This document shows, piece by piece, positions 32,617 through 43,527 of a stretch of 64,000 nt of DNA. The stretch lies in assembly GCA_015207365.1 (NCBI GenBank), contig JADEXA010000016.1, positions 1 to 64,000 on the forward strand, read 5' to 3'. The notes below the pieces were generated by a model. That model had not been told where the DNA came from. It made no database searches and saw only the letters and a program-made list of their open reading frames with translations. Each line of letters starts with the position of its first letter. Positions within the stretch are counted from its first letter, which is position 1. The translations under genes and the position numbers were made by a program. This stretch comes from Vacuolonema iberomarrocanum LEGE 07170 (lineage in GTDB: Bacteria; Cyanobacteriota; Cyanobacteriia; Elainellales; Elainellaceae).

Positions 32617-33135
32617 CTAACCATCCACCTTTTCGATCTTTGCCCGAATATCATTGAGATCGATGTAGCGATCAGTGGCGTTGCGCAGTTCTCGGGCAAT
32701 CATGCCCTCTGTGGAAACGACGGTGATGTGGGTGCTTTTGGAGCGTAGTAACTCGATCGCCCGCTCAAAGTCTCCATCTCCACTAAACAGCACAACCTTG
32801 TCATACTGCTCTACGGTGTTGAACATATCCACGACAATTTCAATATCCAGATTTGCTTTCTGGGAGTACTTGCCAGAATTGTCGTCGTAATATTCCTTGA
32901 GAATTTTGGTTCGCACAGTGTAGCCTAAGCTAATCAGAGCATCTCGAAATCCACGTTGATCTTGTGGATCTTTTAGTCCTGTGTACCAGAATGCATTAGT
33001 CAGCGTCGTATTAGGCTGGACTGTTTGAAAATAGGTGAGCACCCGACGGGGGTCAAAAAACCAACCATTCTTCTGTTGGGCATAAAACATATTATTGCCA
33101 TCCACAAAAATGGAAAGGCGATTCATTGATGTCAT
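32617..33135 (-). CDS. NYN-domain protein (LabA/DUF88 family)
   Basis: 172 residues; start ATG 33135 or the second ATG three codons later (MNRLSIFVDGNNMFY). PIN-like NYN fold with acidic catalytic residues: FVDGNN near the N-terminus, ANLDIEIVVDMF in the middle and VLFSGDGDFERAIELL, matching LabA of Synechococcus, which is involved in circadian feedback, and related NYN proteins thought to be RNases. Complete. Neighbouring genes give no functional clue. Confidence 0.88.
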   Translation of the reverse strand: MTSMNRLSIFVDGNNMFYAQQKNGWFFDPRRVLTYFQTVQPNTTLTNAFWYTGLKDPQDQRGFRDALISLGYTVRTKILKEYYDDNSGKYSQKANLDIEIVVDMFNTVEQYDKVVLFSGDGDFERAIELLRSKSTHITVVSTEGMIARELRNATDRYIDLNDIRAKIEKVDG

Positions 33136-33220
33136 ATTCTAGAACCAATAAAAATAGTTAAGTGATGAGGGATTGAAGGGAAGTTGGCAGGCTATAGATA
33201 TTGAGCGATAAAGAATCTCT

Positions 33221-33508
33221 TTGACAATTTCCACAACCCAGACAGGGCAAAGACTCGAAATCGCTATTATCGCATATTTGGTTATGTTAGCTCAGGTTAA
33301 GGATTTGTGGCATTTCAAGAGGCTTTCTTTCATTGCTGGTCTCTATACATCTCTGTCAAAAGGAAGTTCCGCTGAAACCTTCCATTTGCATAAGACAACG
33401 GGATGTATTCAAATTACTCCCCTAGCACAACCTGAACAAATTCAGTCAAAAGAGAGCTTACCGAACTTGCTTAAAGAGATAGAGGATACGCCTTACTTTC
33501 CATTCTAA
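33221..33508 (+). CDS. hypothetical protein, doubtful or remnant
   Basis: 95 codons from TTG 33221, with no clear ribosome site. Composition looks partly protein-like (RLEIAIIAYLVMLAQVKDLW, ESLPNLLKEIEDTPYFPF), but I recognise no family. It lies alone ahead of a gene-poor, AT-rich stretch. Could be the 3' remnant of a longer gene. Confidence 0.3.
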   Translation: MTISTTQTGQRLEIAIIAYLVMLAQVKDLWHFKRLSFIAGLYTSLSKGSSAETFHLHKTTGCIQITPLAQPEQIQSKESLPNLLKEIEDTPYFPF

Positions 33509-33897
33509 GGATTCCAGAAAATTTTGTCTGCAAACACATTAATCCAGTCAAAGAAAGCATTCTGGGCAACACAAAAGCATTTAGGATAGAAATGTTTTAA
33601 GTGCTATTACTTACACTTTAATTCCATTGCGCAAATTCTTTGACTGAAATTAACCTAAAGATTTCCGTAAAGCTTTAGACCAAAAAGAATCTCTGAGATG
33701 TTTCTGTCAGAGGCATTAACAGAGGCTAACTATCTATATAGAAATAACTTGAAATCCTTGTGAACCGAGGTATCCGCAGACGTTTTCGCGGATATCCCTA
33801 TCGGGGATCAGAGACTGAGTATTCTGATCATCCTTGATACTAGCGTAGCGCTCGCGCTGAGGCCGTGGAATAGCCTGACGCATTTAGATGAGGACAG

Positions 33898-33942
33898 ATT
33901 ATTTTTTGAAAGCCGCGCACTGCGGGGTTTTCAAAAAATACT
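33898..33942. repeat. palindromic element family A, copy A2 (core)
   Basis: ATTATTTTTTGAAAGCCGCGCA / TGCGGGGTTTTCAAAAAATA; flanked on the right by GCGCGTAGCGCTATAAAAGCGCTAT, which resembles the end of family C. Sits at the 3' end of the sulfurtransferase gene. The rest of 33509-33976 is AT-rich with nothing else recognised. Confidence 0.65.
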
Positions 33943-33976
33943 TGGTTTTACCTAAGCGCGTAGCGCTATAAAAGCG

Positions 33977-34900
33977 CTATGGGCGATCGCGCGGGTCCAT
34001 GTAGGAACACCAGTCACTCCAACTGCCTGCATACAAACGACTTTGTGGCAGTCCGGCCAAATACATGGATAAGAGATTGACACAGGCGGTGACACCAGAG
34101 CCGCAGTAAACGATCACGTCATCCGCCGACCGTACTTGAGACCAACGGTTGGCTTGCGCTTCGGGCGATCGTACTTGCCCCTGATCATCCGTTACATCTA
34201 ACCAAGGGTAGTTCAATGCGCCCGGAATATGTCCGGCGATCGGGTCAATCGGTTCATAGTCACCCCGGTAGCGATCGCCCGTACGTGAATCAATTAATAC
34301 GCTCTCTGGGGAAGTCTGACGCGATTGTACCCATTCGTAATCAACCACCATTTCGGGCTGTGGGTGGGGCACAAAGGTGCCGGACTTAGGAGTAGGTACT
34401 TCTGTGGTTAATGGGTATCCGGCGGCCTGCCATCTCCGCCAACCTCCATCCAAAACGGAAACACGCGTATGCCCTAGATAGCGCAACAGCCACCAGAAGC
34501 GAGCCGCAAAGGCACACCGCGAATCATCGTAGGCAATGACCCAGGTCGGTTGCTCAGCGGCAGACGATACGCCCGAAGAAATGCCCGCCACTGCCAGGGT
34601 TCGTGCGAATGCGTCCGGAGCAGGGAGAGGATGTCGGCCTCCATAGCGTTGCGGCGGAGCCGATAGATCATCGTTGAGATCAAAATGAACCGCTCCAGGA
34701 ATATGGCCGGCCTGATACTGACGCTTGCCCAACTGTGGATCCTCAAGGGCAAACCGACAATCGGCGATCGCAATATCGGGACGGTCTAAATTCTCATGCA
34801 GCCATGCCGACGAAACAACGGCAGGCGTCAAAGAAGGGTGAGAAGCACCTGAATGTAAACCCATAGCTGCAGAATAATCGTTCTTATCTAGATAGTTCAA
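33977..34900 (-). CDS. sulfurtransferase (two rhodanese domains; 3-mercaptopyruvate type)
   Basis: 307 residues. Two rhodanese domains: the first, inactive (IAIADCRFALEDPQLGKRQYQAGHIPGAVHFDL, with the Cys replaced by Asp in YDDSRCAFAARFWWLL), and the second with active-site Cys in VIVYCGSGVTACVNLL. The CGSGVTA loop is the form typical of mercaptopyruvate sulfurtransferases rather than CRKGVT of thiosulfate rhodaneses. The ATG at residue 13 is an alternative start. Cytoplasmic sulfur transfer to cyanide or thiol acceptors. Confidence 0.9.
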   Translation of the reverse strand: MNYLDKNDYSAAMGLHSGASHPSLTPAVVSSAWLHENLDRPDIAIADCRFALEDPQLGKRQYQAGHIPGAVHFDLNDDLSAPPQRYGGRHPLPAPDAFARTLAVAGISSGVSSAAEQPTWVIAYDDSRCAFAARFWWLLRYLGHTRVSVLDGGWRRWQAAGYPLTTEVPTPKSGTFVPHPQPEMVVDYEWVQSRQTSPESVLIDSRTGDRYRGDYEPIDPIAGHIPGALNYPWLDVTDDQGQVRSPEAQANRWSQVRSADDVIVYCGSGVTACVNLLSMYLAGLPQSRLYAGSWSDWCSYMDPRDRP

Positions 34901-35293
34901 CCTCTATTTATCAGAACATCTCGCAGCATTGATGAATACCCGATGACTCATGACCTCAGGATGGGGCAACAGCCAAGCAGTTAACCAACCTGCTACACAC
35001 TCTGACTCCTCACTGCCACGCATCGGGTAAACAATATCAAGAACTGAGAGCTCTTTGAAAAGCGAAGTTGGAGATCCAATCTTACGAGTAAAATTAGCGT
35101 CGGCCCATACAAAAATTGCCTAAAAAATCTTAAAGGAGTGCTTTCAACCCCTTGTTTTTATTGATAGTAAGTATTGGTTCATATATCAAACTCATAGGTG
35201 GATAGCCTTAATTTTTTTAGGGTATGTAGCGATCGCATATCGCTCAAACTCTGCCAATAGAGTGTTACCTCTACACCTCACAGTCATCTGAAC
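34901..35293. other. gene-free stretch
   Basis: Left part of a ~970-bp spacer between divergent genes. No open frame with coding character, no RNA gene recognised. Confidence 0.45.
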
Positions 35294-35400
35294 TAAGTTG
35301 GCAGGTGCAATTAAACCTAAAACTCTAAAAACCTGTGCCGCCCACAGCGCGGGCGGCACAGGTTTTTAGGGTCTGGTTTTTCATCATGCCGAGCTACTTA
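35294..35400. repeat. palindromic element family E, copy E2 (107 bp)
   Basis: Differs from E1 and E3 by a few substitutions (for example CCACAGCGCGGG at the tip). Ends TAAGTTGGCAGG and GCCGAGCTACTTA. Confidence 0.88.
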
Positions 35401-35870
35401 CTAATTTTCTAGGGCTCTGACAATTTAGATGGGCTCAATGCTGCAAGGAGCGTACCTTGGCAGTTAGTGACGCAAGGATTAGGCAAAATTTTACACAATC
35501 ACTATCTTTCAATCATGATTCTTAGCCACAAATGGGAACACTGATGCTTAGCGCTCAGATAACTTCTTAGCAAGCGCTACCTACTAGAAATCATGGACGT
35601 GATTCAAAAAATTGCGTCGTCTCGCTACTTGCGTCGCCCAATCATCAGTCCTATGAGCAGTTTCTTACTCTACTGCTGCGGCTGAGAAAGGGGATAGATG
35701 CTGCACGAGCGTTAAATTCGATCTCCGTATAAAGCCGGATTTCGCTACTCCCACCATTGCTGATACTAAGGAGAAATCCTCTGTTACTGCACTGGAATTG
35801 CAGGGCTCAGTAGCGAGATCTCTAACAAGATTATTTATTGTCCGTCTTTTAAATAGAGAGTAAATTCCTA
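35401..35870. other. gene-free stretch upstream of the HD-GYP regulator
   Basis: Probably contains the promoter of the downstream response regulator gene. Nothing else recognised. Confidence 0.4.
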
Positions 35871-36902
35871 GTGAATGGTAGAGACTCCGAAAACCCCAAA
35901 ATCCTGGTTGTAGATGATCATCCTTCCAGTCGGATGACTGCCGTTGCCTTACTTTCTGTTGAAGGGTATGACGTGGTGGAAGCAGAAAATGGTAGGGCCG
36001 CCCTGGATTGTGTCATCGATCTCAATCCAGATCTAATTTTGCTGGATGTGATGATGCCAGGCATGGATGGCTACGAAGTCTGTCGTTGCCTGAAGCAAGA
36101 TGAGCAAACTCGCCTCATTCCCATCGTATTTGTAACGGCACTGAACGATCGGCGAGCCCGGCTTAAAGGGATTGAGGCTGGCGGAGATGATTTTCTCTCA
36201 AAACCTTTTGATCAATTAGAGTTGTCAGCACGGGTCAAGTCCCTGATTCGCCAGAAACGTCTGAATGAAGACCTAGATCATGCTGGACAAGTGTTATTTT
36301 CGATCGCCAGTACCATCGAAAGCCGCGATCCCAATACTGGGGATCACTGTGAACGTTTGGTGGCATTGGGCGAGGCGTTTGGTGAGTTTCTGAATCTCTC
36401 CCGTGCCGAAGTGCGGGATCTGATTTGGGGCAGCTACCTCCATGACATTGGGAAGGTTGGCATCCCTGACAATGTTCTGTTGAAAACCGGGAAGCTCTCC
36501 CCTGACGAGTGGGAGATTATGCGCCAGCATGTGCTCATTGGCGAACGCATTTGCCAGCCCCTCCGAACGATGCGAGGAGTTGTGCCCATTATTCGCCACC
36601 ACCATGAGCGCTGGGATGGCTCGGGCTATCCGGATGGGCTATCTGGCAAGGATATTCCTTTGCTAGCTCAGGTCTTCCAAGTGCTTGACATCTATGATGC
36701 ACTCACCAGCGAGCGGCCCTACAAAAAGGCGCTAACACCCAATCGAGCCCTCGAAATCATGCAAGAGGAAACGCAACGCGGCTGGCGCAATCCAGAACTC
36801 ATGGAAAAATTTGTCCAATTTATCCGAATGCGAACCGAGAGCAATGGACGTTCTACCTATCCAGAATTGAAGACACATCTGCTTCCCAGCCATATTTCAT
36901 GA
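35871..36902 (+). CDS. response regulator with HD-GYP domain (putative c-di-GMP phosphodiesterase)
   Basis: 343 residues, GTG start at 35871. Receiver domain 10-125: acidic pocket Asp15/Asp16, phospho-acceptor Asp59 in LILLDVMMPGMDGYE, Lys111 in FLSKPFD. HD-GYP domain 140-330: HDIGKVGIPD (191-200), HHHERWDGSGYP (243-254, the GYP motif intact) and LDIYDALTSERPYKKAL. All metal-binding residues expected for c-di-GMP hydrolysis are present. The sensor kinase is not nearby. It precedes glmU by 80 bp on the same strand. Confidence 0.92.
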   Translation: MNGRDSENPKILVVDDHPSSRMTAVALLSVEGYDVVEAENGRAALDCVIDLNPDLILLDVMMPGMDGYEVCRCLKQDEQTRLIPIVFVTALNDRRARLKGIEAGGDDFLSKPFDQLELSARVKSLIRQKRLNEDLDHAGQVLFSIASTIESRDPNTGDHCERLVALGEAFGEFLNLSRAEVRDLIWGSYLHDIGKVGIPDNVLLKTGKLSPDEWEIMRQHVLIGERICQPLRTMRGVVPIIRHHHERWDGSGYPDGLSGKDIPLLAQVFQVLDIYDALTSERPYKKALTPNRALEIMQEETQRGWRNPELMEKFVQFIRMRTESNGRSTYPELKTHLLPSHIS

Positions 36903-36982
36903 GGCATTGCTGATTGAGGGAATGATTGAAGAGGCAGGAAGCGCGATATACTCCCATGTGAAGTTTGAGCGGAACTGAATTT

Positions 36983-38341
36983 ATGGTTGCGGTAGCGCTG
37001 TTGGCAGCGGGGCGAGGAACCCGCATGAAGTCGAGTTTGCCGAAGGTTTTGCATCCCCTGGGTGGGCGATCGCTCATCGAGCGGGTGCTCGATAGTGTAT
37101 CTAACTTGCCGATTGACCGACGCTTGATTGTCGTTGGGTTTGCGGCTGACCAGGTGAAAATAGCGCTGGCCCAGGAGCCGGATCTAGAATTCGTCGAGCA
37201 AACGGAGCAATTGGGCACAGGTCATGCTGTACAGCAGCTACTTCCACCGCTGCAGGGCTATGACGGAGATGTGCTGGTGCTGAATGGGGATGTGCCCCTG
37301 CTACGACCTGAAACCCTGGAAAAGTTGGTCAAAACTCACCAGGAAGCCAACAATGAAGCCACATTATTGACCGCGCATTTTCCCGATCCGACTGGCTATG
37401 GCCGGGTGTTTTGCGATGCGAACAATAGGATCAAAGAAATTGTTGAACACCGAGACTGTACCGAGGCTCAGCGGCAAAATTCCCGCATTAATGCAGGAGT
37501 CTATTGCTTTCGCTGGTCGTCCCTGGCCCAGATCTTGCCAACACTGAGCAATGACAATGACCAGCAGGAGTACTACCTGACGGATGTCGTGCGGTTTATG
37601 CAGGTCGTGCAGGCGGTCGATGTGGAAGATCACCAGGAAATCTTGGGGGTGAACGATCGCCTCCAACTTGCTGCTACCTACGATATTTTGCAGACGCGCA
37701 TCAAGGAAAACTGGATGCGGGCGGGGGTAACATTGGTGGATCCGGCAAGCATCACGATCGACAGTGAGGTGGTGCTAGAGCCAGATGTCATCATCGAACC
37801 ACAGACTCATCTACGGGGGCGATCGCACATCCGCTCAGGTTGTCGCATTGGCCCCAGTAGCCTCATCGAAGACAGCGAACTGGGCGAGAATGTGACGGTC
37901 TCCTTTTCAGTTATTAGCGATAGCACCGTGCAGGCTGGGAGCCGTGTTGGCCCTTACGCGCATCTGCGAGGGCAGGCTCAGGTGGGAGCCGGTTGTCGGA
38001 TTGGCAATTTTGTGGAATTGAAGAAAGCGCAACTAGGCAATCGCACCAATGTCGCCCATTTGTCGTATCTGGGTGATGCCCAGATCGGTGCGCAGGTGAA
38101 TGTTGGAGCTGGCACGATTACGGCCAATTACGACGGCTACCAGAAGCATCAGACGATTATTGGCGATCGCACCAAAACGGGGTCTAACTCTATTCTGGTC
38201 GCACCGCTGACGGTCGGTTCCGACGTCACCATTGCAGCCGGGTCAACGATTACGGAAGATGTGCCAGACAATACGCTGGCGATCGCCCGTTCGCGGCAAA
38301 CCAATAAGTCTGGATGGAAGCTCAAGTCAGCCTCCTCGTAG
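36983..38341 (+). CDS. glmU: bifunctional UDP-GlcNAc pyrophosphorylase / glucosamine-1-phosphate acetyltransferase
   Basis: 452 residues from ATG 36983 ([15 protein letters not shown]); TTG 36965 would add six residues. The N-terminal uridylyltransferase has [31 protein letters not shown] and [10 protein letters not shown] bind UTP and metal. The C-terminal left-handed beta helix (residues ~250-430) has hexapeptide repeats and the acetyl-CoA site ([34 protein letters not shown]). It makes UDP-GlcNAc for peptidoglycan and lipopolysaccharide. Confidence 0.95.
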   Translation: MVAVALLAAGRGTRMKSSLPKVLHPLGGRSLIERVLDSVSNLPIDRRLIVVGFAADQVKIALAQEPDLEFVEQTEQLGTGHAVQQLLPPLQGYDGDVLVLNGDVPLLRPETLEKLVKTHQEANNEATLLTAHFPDPTGYGRVFCDANNRIKEIVEHRDCTEAQRQNSRINAGVYCFRWSSLAQILPTLSNDNDQQEYYLTDVVRFMQVVQAVDVEDHQEILGVNDRLQLAATYDILQTRIKENWMRAGVTLVDPASITIDSEVVLEPDVIIEPQTHLRGRSHIRSGCRIGPSSLIEDSELGENVTVSFSVISDSTVQAGSRVGPYAHLRGQAQVGAGCRIGNFVELKKAQLGNRTNVAHLSYLGDAQIGAQVNVGAGTITANYDGYQKHQTIIGDRTKTGSNSILVAPLTVGSDVTIAAGSTITEDVPDNTLAIARSRQTNKSGWKLKSASS

Positions 38342-38361
38342 GTTGCCTGACGGGTAAACCA

Positions 38362-38452
38362 GCATTGCTGATTGGGGGCGATTGGTTTTGCGAAGGAGCG
38401 CGGTACACTCCTTCGCAATAGTCATCATTGGATTTTGCAACTCCGGTAATAC
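38362..38452. repeat. palindromic element family G, copy G4
   Basis: GCATTGCTGATTGGGGGCGATT at the left, stem TTGCGAAGGAGCG / ACTCCTTCGCAA, right flank CATCATTGGATTTTGCAACTCCGGTAATACC. It directly abuts A4. Confidence 0.7.
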
Positions 38453-38502
38453 CAATTCAACGAAAACCAAAAAAAATCTGTAGTGGATTCTTAGCGAATT
38501 GG
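38451..38502. repeat. family A element lacking its stem (A4)
   Basis: ACCAATTCAACGAAAACCAA joined to AAAAAATCTGTAGTGGATTC and TTAGCGAATTGG. Both outer arms are identical to A1, but the inner hairpin is gone, as if deleted precisely. Confidence 0.75.
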
Positions 38503-38685
38503 TGTGAATCGCCCCCGGATAGATGCAATTTTTGGAGATTAAGCTTGCCAGATAAGCCCAGGATTCGGCTGCATCGTTTGCAAGATTTTTGCCAAAATCC
38601 TGATTTCCTGGCGCAGCCTAGAAATGTGAAAACGAGAAGGCGTGCTCAAGCTAACCCAACCATTGCAACATCCGGCAGGGGCATG

Positions 38686-40068
38686 ATGCATAAACTGACA
38701 TCTGACACTGAACTTCAAAAACTCGGGATACACCTGGAACGGTTGCTCCAAAAAAGTAACGTGCCGCTGCAGGTGCGATGCGGACAGCAGGGCGATCGCT
38801 TGATCATCGTAGGGCACCACCCCTCCGAGGCACGCCTGGATCCATTTCAGGTGCTGCAATCCATCCAAACGACGCTGCGGGTCTTTCACTTCACCTTCGC
38901 TCGGCGCATCCGCTTGTACCTGCGTAAAGTTGGGCACACGCTGCCCTATGCCCGCTGCTACTTCACCTTAGATGACATCGAAAAATTGCCTTCGGTGGAT
39001 AGCAAAATCCCCCTGAAGTTGACGGCCTGGTTAGAAGACCTACCACCCGCCGTGGAGGCGATCGCCCCAGAACAGCAACAGGATGTTGCCAAAGCGGGTA
39101 GCTTGCTGCGCCCAGAAATCGATGTTGTGGAATGGTTTCAGGAGACACCCCGTACCGTTAAAGTGCGCAGCTTTGACCAATACTTAGCTGTCACCGGCAG
39201 TATGGCGATCGCCGGATTGGCGCTCAGTGGCTTTGTTATCGGTCATCCTTGCGTCAGTGGCGTTTGTGCTGAATTGGATACGGCACAATCCCTCGGTCAG
39301 CGCTCTTTGGATCAGATGCAGGGGGCGCAAACCATTGACCAGGTGGCGCAAGCCCAGAACTATCTTGAGAATGCGGTGGAGCTGCTAGATTCCATTCCCA
39401 GATGGTCGCCCCGCTCAGCGGAGGCTCGCACGCTGGCCCAGGACTATCAACAGCACAGCGCTAGTTTGCGACAGGCGATCGCCGCTGCCGAAGCCGCAAC
39501 CCTGGCACAGGAACGAAGCAGCCAGCCGGACGCGGATCTGAGAGCCTGGGCCGAAGCACAGATGCTGTGGCAGGAGGCCGTTACCCAACTTGAGGCGATT
39601 CCAGACGACAGCCCGCTAACAGCCTTTGCCGATGCAAACCTCGAAGGTTATCGCACCCAACTGGCCCTTGTGCAAACACAGCGATCGCAAGAAGTGGACG
39701 GTCAGGAGCGCCTGACCCATGCAAAGCGCTATATTCAGATCGCCCAAATGTCCCATGCTAAGGCAGAAACCCTTGAGGATTGGGAACGCGTCTGGGCAAA
39801 TTGGAATATTGCCATTGATCAATTGCGCGATATCCCGACAACAACCCGTGCAGCGATTGAGGCAGACCGCTTACTGCAGGCCTATGGTGAGATTCCGGTG
39901 CAGTTGGGCGATCGCCTCCAGGCTGGCATCTTAGTGACACCAGAGCTCCCGCCCGAACCGCAAGCGGCTCCCATCATGCAAACTCCCATCGACTGGACGG
40001 ATCTGGAAAATGAAATTCCTATCCCCCCGCCGCCAGAAATCGTTGAGACGGGGCAGGCATCACCATAA
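38686..40068 (+). CDS. conserved hypothetical membrane protein with helical repeats
   Basis: Start placed at ATG 38686 (MHKLTSDTELQKLGIHLERLL) with GGCAGGGG just upstream; the open frame to 38428 runs through repeats G4 and A4. 460 residues. N-terminal ~100 residues form a globular alpha/beta domain (NVPLQVRCGQQGDRLIIVGH). A single membrane helix (YLAVTGSMAIAGLALSGFVIG) lies at ~residue 165-190. The rest is helical, TPR-like, Gln/Ala-rich (AQNYLENAVELLDSIP, EAQMLWQEAVTQLEAIP), with a Pro-rich end. Function not recognised; the repeat portion may bind protein partners. Confidence 0.72.
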   Translation: MHKLTSDTELQKLGIHLERLLQKSNVPLQVRCGQQGDRLIIVGHHPSEARLDPFQVLQSIQTTLRVFHFTFARRIRLYLRKVGHTLPYARCYFTLDDIEKLPSVDSKIPLKLTAWLEDLPPAVEAIAPEQQQDVAKAGSLLRPEIDVVEWFQETPRTVKVRSFDQYLAVTGSMAIAGLALSGFVIGHPCVSGVCAELDTAQSLGQRSLDQMQGAQTIDQVAQAQNYLENAVELLDSIPRWSPRSAEARTLAQDYQQHSASLRQAIAAAEAATLAQERSSQPDADLRAWAEAQMLWQEAVTQLEAIPDDSPLTAFADANLEGYRTQLALVQTQRSQEVDGQERLTHAKRYIQIAQMSHAKAETLEDWERVWANWNIAIDQLRDIPTTTRAAIEADRLLQAYGEIPVQLGDRLQAGILVTPELPPEPQAAPIMQTPIDWTDLENEIPIPPPPEIVETGQASP

Positions 40069-40207
40069 TTTTGAGGGTATGGCGCTCCACGCTGCGCTGA
40101 AATGCCATGGCTATATCTGCCAACGCCTTCTGCCAACGGTTTCTTCAGAAAAGAGGTTGAGAAGGAGAAGGCGGAGCAATGATTTCTCCATTCAACATTT
40201 GTTGTAA

Positions 40208-43200
40208 TCAGCCCGTGTTCCGCATCCCAGCCGCAATGCCATTGATGGTGAGCAGTGCCCCCCGCAGCAATTCGCCACGGCTGTAGCGAGAACGAATGAT
40301 GCCCGATGCGGCATTGGATTTGTGCTGTCGCAGACGCTTCAGCAATGACACCTGCAAGAAACCGAGGGGAACGATGGTGCCATTGCGGAGTTGCACCGAT
40401 CGCTGCAAGTCTGGATCGCCATCCAACAGCCGCTTGTGCCCGGTAATTTGCAGTACCAGATCGCGGGTGAGGTAGTATTCGTTAGCGATTTGGTCGAACA
40501 GGTCTTCGAAGCGATCGCGCTTGTCCGCTGGCGACAACTCTCGCACAAAGTGATGGGCAATTTGCAGATCCACCTTGGCCAGGGTCATTTCGCACTTGGA
40601 AATCACCATCTTGAAGAAAGGCCACTTGTAGTAGAAGTAGCGCAGGAGCTTTAGGTTTTCCTCTGGTTCTTCATCCAGGAATTCTTTCAGCGCCGTGCCC
40701 ACACCATACCAGGAGGGCAACAAAAAGCGGGTCTGCGTCCAGCTAAACACCCAGGGAATCGCTCGCAAGCTGCTCAAATCCTTTTTGCCGCCCCGCCGCG
40801 CTGGGCGAGAGCTAATTTGCAGTTGGCTGATTTCCTCAATCGGGGTAACGCTATGGAAGAAATCGATGAAATCTGGCTGCTCGTAGATCAGGTTGCGGTA
40901 GTGGGTGCGCGATCGCATGGCCAGTTCTTCCATAATTTCCAGCCAGGGCTGAATATCATCAAACCCATTGCGCAATAGGCTGGCCTGGATCACCGCTGTC
41001 GAGATGTTCTCCAGGTTGAATAGCGCCAGTTCGGGCAGGTTGTACTTTGACGCCAGCACCTCTCCCTGCTCGGTAATCTTGATCCGCCCATCGATGCTTT
41101 GGCCGGGTTGCGCCAAAATAGCCTCGTAGGCAGGGCCACCCCCTCGCCCAACGGAACCGCCGCGTCCATGGAAAATCCGCAGGGCTATGCCATAGCCTTC
41201 TGCCAGCCGCTGTAGGGCTTGCTGCGCTTTATGGATTTCCCAATTACTACTCAAAAAGCCAGAATCTTTGTTGCTGTCAGAATAGCCCAGCATGATTTCC
41301 TGCAGCGACATACCCATGACCACGGGTCGCCCGTTTGCCGCAGCGACCTGTTCTTTTTGCTCTTCGACCTCGATCTCATAGGCTTCGTAGCCACCCGCCA
41401 GGGACGCTCGGTAGAGGGGCATTTCAAACAACTCACGCATGACCGCAGGAGCCCGGCGCAGGTCTTCCACCGTTTCAAACAGGGGCACAACCTGAATGGC
41501 TCCGATTCCAGTCGCCGGGTCATACAATCCTGCTTCCTTCGCTAGTAGCAGCACCTCCAACAAATCGCTGACATGGTGGCTCATGCTGATGATGTAGGTC
41601 TGGCAAATCTGCGAACCAAACTCCCGGTGCAGTTGGCGCACCATCCGGAAGGTAGCAATAATTTCGTTGACTTTTTCTGAGAATGGCAACTCACTCGGGA
41701 TGAGTGGGCGGCGCGTTTTCAGTTCTGCTGTCAGCCAGGTAACCCGCTCGGCTTCGGTCAGATCGTTGTAGGACTGGGGCAGCACTTGCAAGTACTCGAG
41801 CACTTCGGCCACCGCGTCCGAATGGCGAGAGCTTTCTTGCCGCACATCGAGGAGGGCCAGGTTGAAGCCATAGATTTCCACCTGGCAGATCAGGTTTTCT
41901 AAATCGCGGCATTCCAACCCCGTTTCTACCAGGCTGCGACGAATCAGATCCAACTCCGCCAGGAAGTCCTGACCCGATGCGTACAGGATGGCGGGGTCGA
42001 TTTCGGGAATCTCGCTCTGGAAGCAGTCGCCCTCATAAAGCTTGAGGTTGCGATCGCGCGTATTCTCCAACCGCTTCTTGATATACGCCAGCTTCAACCG
42101 ATAGGGTTCTTGGCGGAAGCGAATCGCCAGTTGCTCGTAGATGTCGGGCATCTTTGCCTGATCTTGTTCCAAAGAATCCAGCAGATCAGGGAGGACATCG
42201 CTCCAGTGCAGCGACAGGCTCAGCAAATGCGTCAGATGGTCGATGGACTGGATATATTTCTCCAGCACCAGATTGCGCTGATAGCAGGCCGTGCGCCAGG
42301 TAACGTCAGGGGTAACGGAAGGGTTGCCATCGCGATCGGAACCCACCCAGGAACCAAACCGACAGAACTCGTGGCGCGGCGGAGTCAAGCCGGGAAAACT
42401 CATCTTCAGGGCTTGCTGAAACCGGCGGAACAACTGCGGTGTAACATCAAACAGCACTTCCTGGAAGTAGTGCAAGGTGTATTCTACTTCATCCAACACG
42501 CTGGGCTTGAACTGGTGCAGCTCATCCGTCCGCCACCAAAGGCGAATTTCTTCCGTCAGTTGGTCGCGCAACAAGTTGGCCTCCCAGGAGGAGAGGCTGT
42601 TGCTAGGGGCCGTGCCCGTATCTTCCAACAAGTCTAGTTGGCGCAGAATTCGGGAAATGCGGCGCTGCTTGTGGCGGATGGTGTGGCGGACAATTTCGGT
42701 GGGGTGGGCGGTAAATACGAGCCGCACTTCCAGTTTGTCGATCAGCCGCTGAATTTGGCGGGGTGGAACGTTGAGCCGCACCAACCAGGGAAAGAGTGCC
42801 TGAAAGGTATTGCTATGGTTAAGGCTCGGAGATTCTTGCAAACTCCGTTCTAGAAAAGAGGTGTGGAGGGGGTTGGCTTCTTCAGAATCGTCTGCACCGA
42901 TGGTTGACCCCAGATCAACCCCAGAGTTGGCAACCCGATACTGCTGTCCGCGCTGTTCGTAATGTTGCTCAACAATATTGATTAGCTGGAAATAGAGGGC
43001 AAAGGCACGAGACGCCCGAATGGCTTCGTTCAGATCCAGCTTTTCAATCAGTTCAATCACCCCTAAATTTTCGGCGTTGGGGGCTTGCCCTTCTGGAGAG
43101 GACATATTCCGCAGTTGCCGCAGCAGATTCACCAGATCCTGCCCGCATTCCTCATGGAGAACGAACTCTAACAAGTCCTCCACAATGGTGAGTCGATGCC

Positions 43201-43309
43201 TCAGAAATAAGTCCCCGGTGGAGGCGATCGCCATTTCTGAAGACGAATCGGCTTCAGTCGTCGTCGTACCACGGAAAGCATCATCAGAAGAATGCAGGAT
43301 AGGAGACAT
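40208..43309 (-). CDS. ppc: phosphoenolpyruvate carboxylase
   Basis: 1033 residues, complete. It carboxylates PEP with bicarbonate to oxaloacetate, feeding the interrupted TCA cycle and amino acid synthesis. Signature catalytic blocks: [16 protein letters not shown] (His), [47 protein letters not shown] and the C-terminal RNTG. The N-terminal 40 residues are Thr/Ser/Glu-rich; the plant-type regulatory phosphorylation Ser context is not evident. Length matches cyanobacterial PEPC (about 1000-1050). Confidence 0.96.
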   Translation of the reverse strand: MSPILHSSDDAFRGTTTTEADSSSEMAIASTGDLFLRHRLTIVEDLLEFVLHEECGQDLVNLLRQLRNMSSPEGQAPNAENLGVIELIEKLDLNEAIRASRAFALYFQLINIVEQHYEQRGQQYRVANSGVDLGSTIGADDSEEANPLHTSFLERSLQESPSLNHSNTFQALFPWLVRLNVPPRQIQRLIDKLEVRLVFTAHPTEIVRHTIRHKQRRISRILRQLDLLEDTGTAPSNSLSSWEANLLRDQLTEEIRLWWRTDELHQFKPSVLDEVEYTLHYFQEVLFDVTPQLFRRFQQALKMSFPGLTPPRHEFCRFGSWVGSDRDGNPSVTPDVTWRTACYQRNLVLEKYIQSIDHLTHLLSLSLHWSDVLPDLLDSLEQDQAKMPDIYEQLAIRFRQEPYRLKLAYIKKRLENTRDRNLKLYEGDCFQSEIPEIDPAILYASGQDFLAELDLIRRSLVETGLECRDLENLICQVEIYGFNLALLDVRQESSRHSDAVAEVLEYLQVLPQSYNDLTEAERVTWLTAELKTRRPLIPSELPFSEKVNEIIATFRMVRQLHREFGSQICQTYIISMSHHVSDLLEVLLLAKEAGLYDPATGIGAIQVVPLFETVEDLRRAPAVMRELFEMPLYRASLAGGYEAYEIEVEEQKEQVAAANGRPVVMGMSLQEIMLGYSDSNKDSGFLSSNWEIHKAQQALQRLAEGYGIALRIFHGRGGSVGRGGGPAYEAILAQPGQSIDGRIKITEQGEVLASKYNLPELALFNLENISTAVIQASLLRNGFDDIQPWLEIMEELAMRSRTHYRNLIYEQPDFIDFFHSVTPIEEISQLQISSRPARRGGKKDLSSLRAIPWVFSWTQTRFLLPSWYGVGTALKEFLDEEPEENLKLLRYFYYKWPFFKMVISKCEMTLAKVDLQIAHHFVRELSPADKRDRFEDLFDQIANEYYLTRDLVLQITGHKRLLDGDPDLQRSVQLRNGTIVPLGFLQVSLLKRLRQHKSNAASGIIRSRYSRGELLRGALLTINGIAAGMRNTG

Positions 43310-43527
43310 AGTTAGTAGTTATCGATTCAGTTGGAAATGCGTTGGGAAATTATTTGATAATTCTATGGTCTTTTCTGGAAAGATCTGCCACCGCGATGGG
43401 CTTCTCAATGTTTGTTTTGGGATTGCTTCCAGAGGGGAGAGCGATCGTGCCCTGACAAAGCACCGCTGACAGAGTGACTGGGTTAACTCTACCCCAATTA
43501 TCGTTGGCGAGGAATGCAGGGCAGGAC

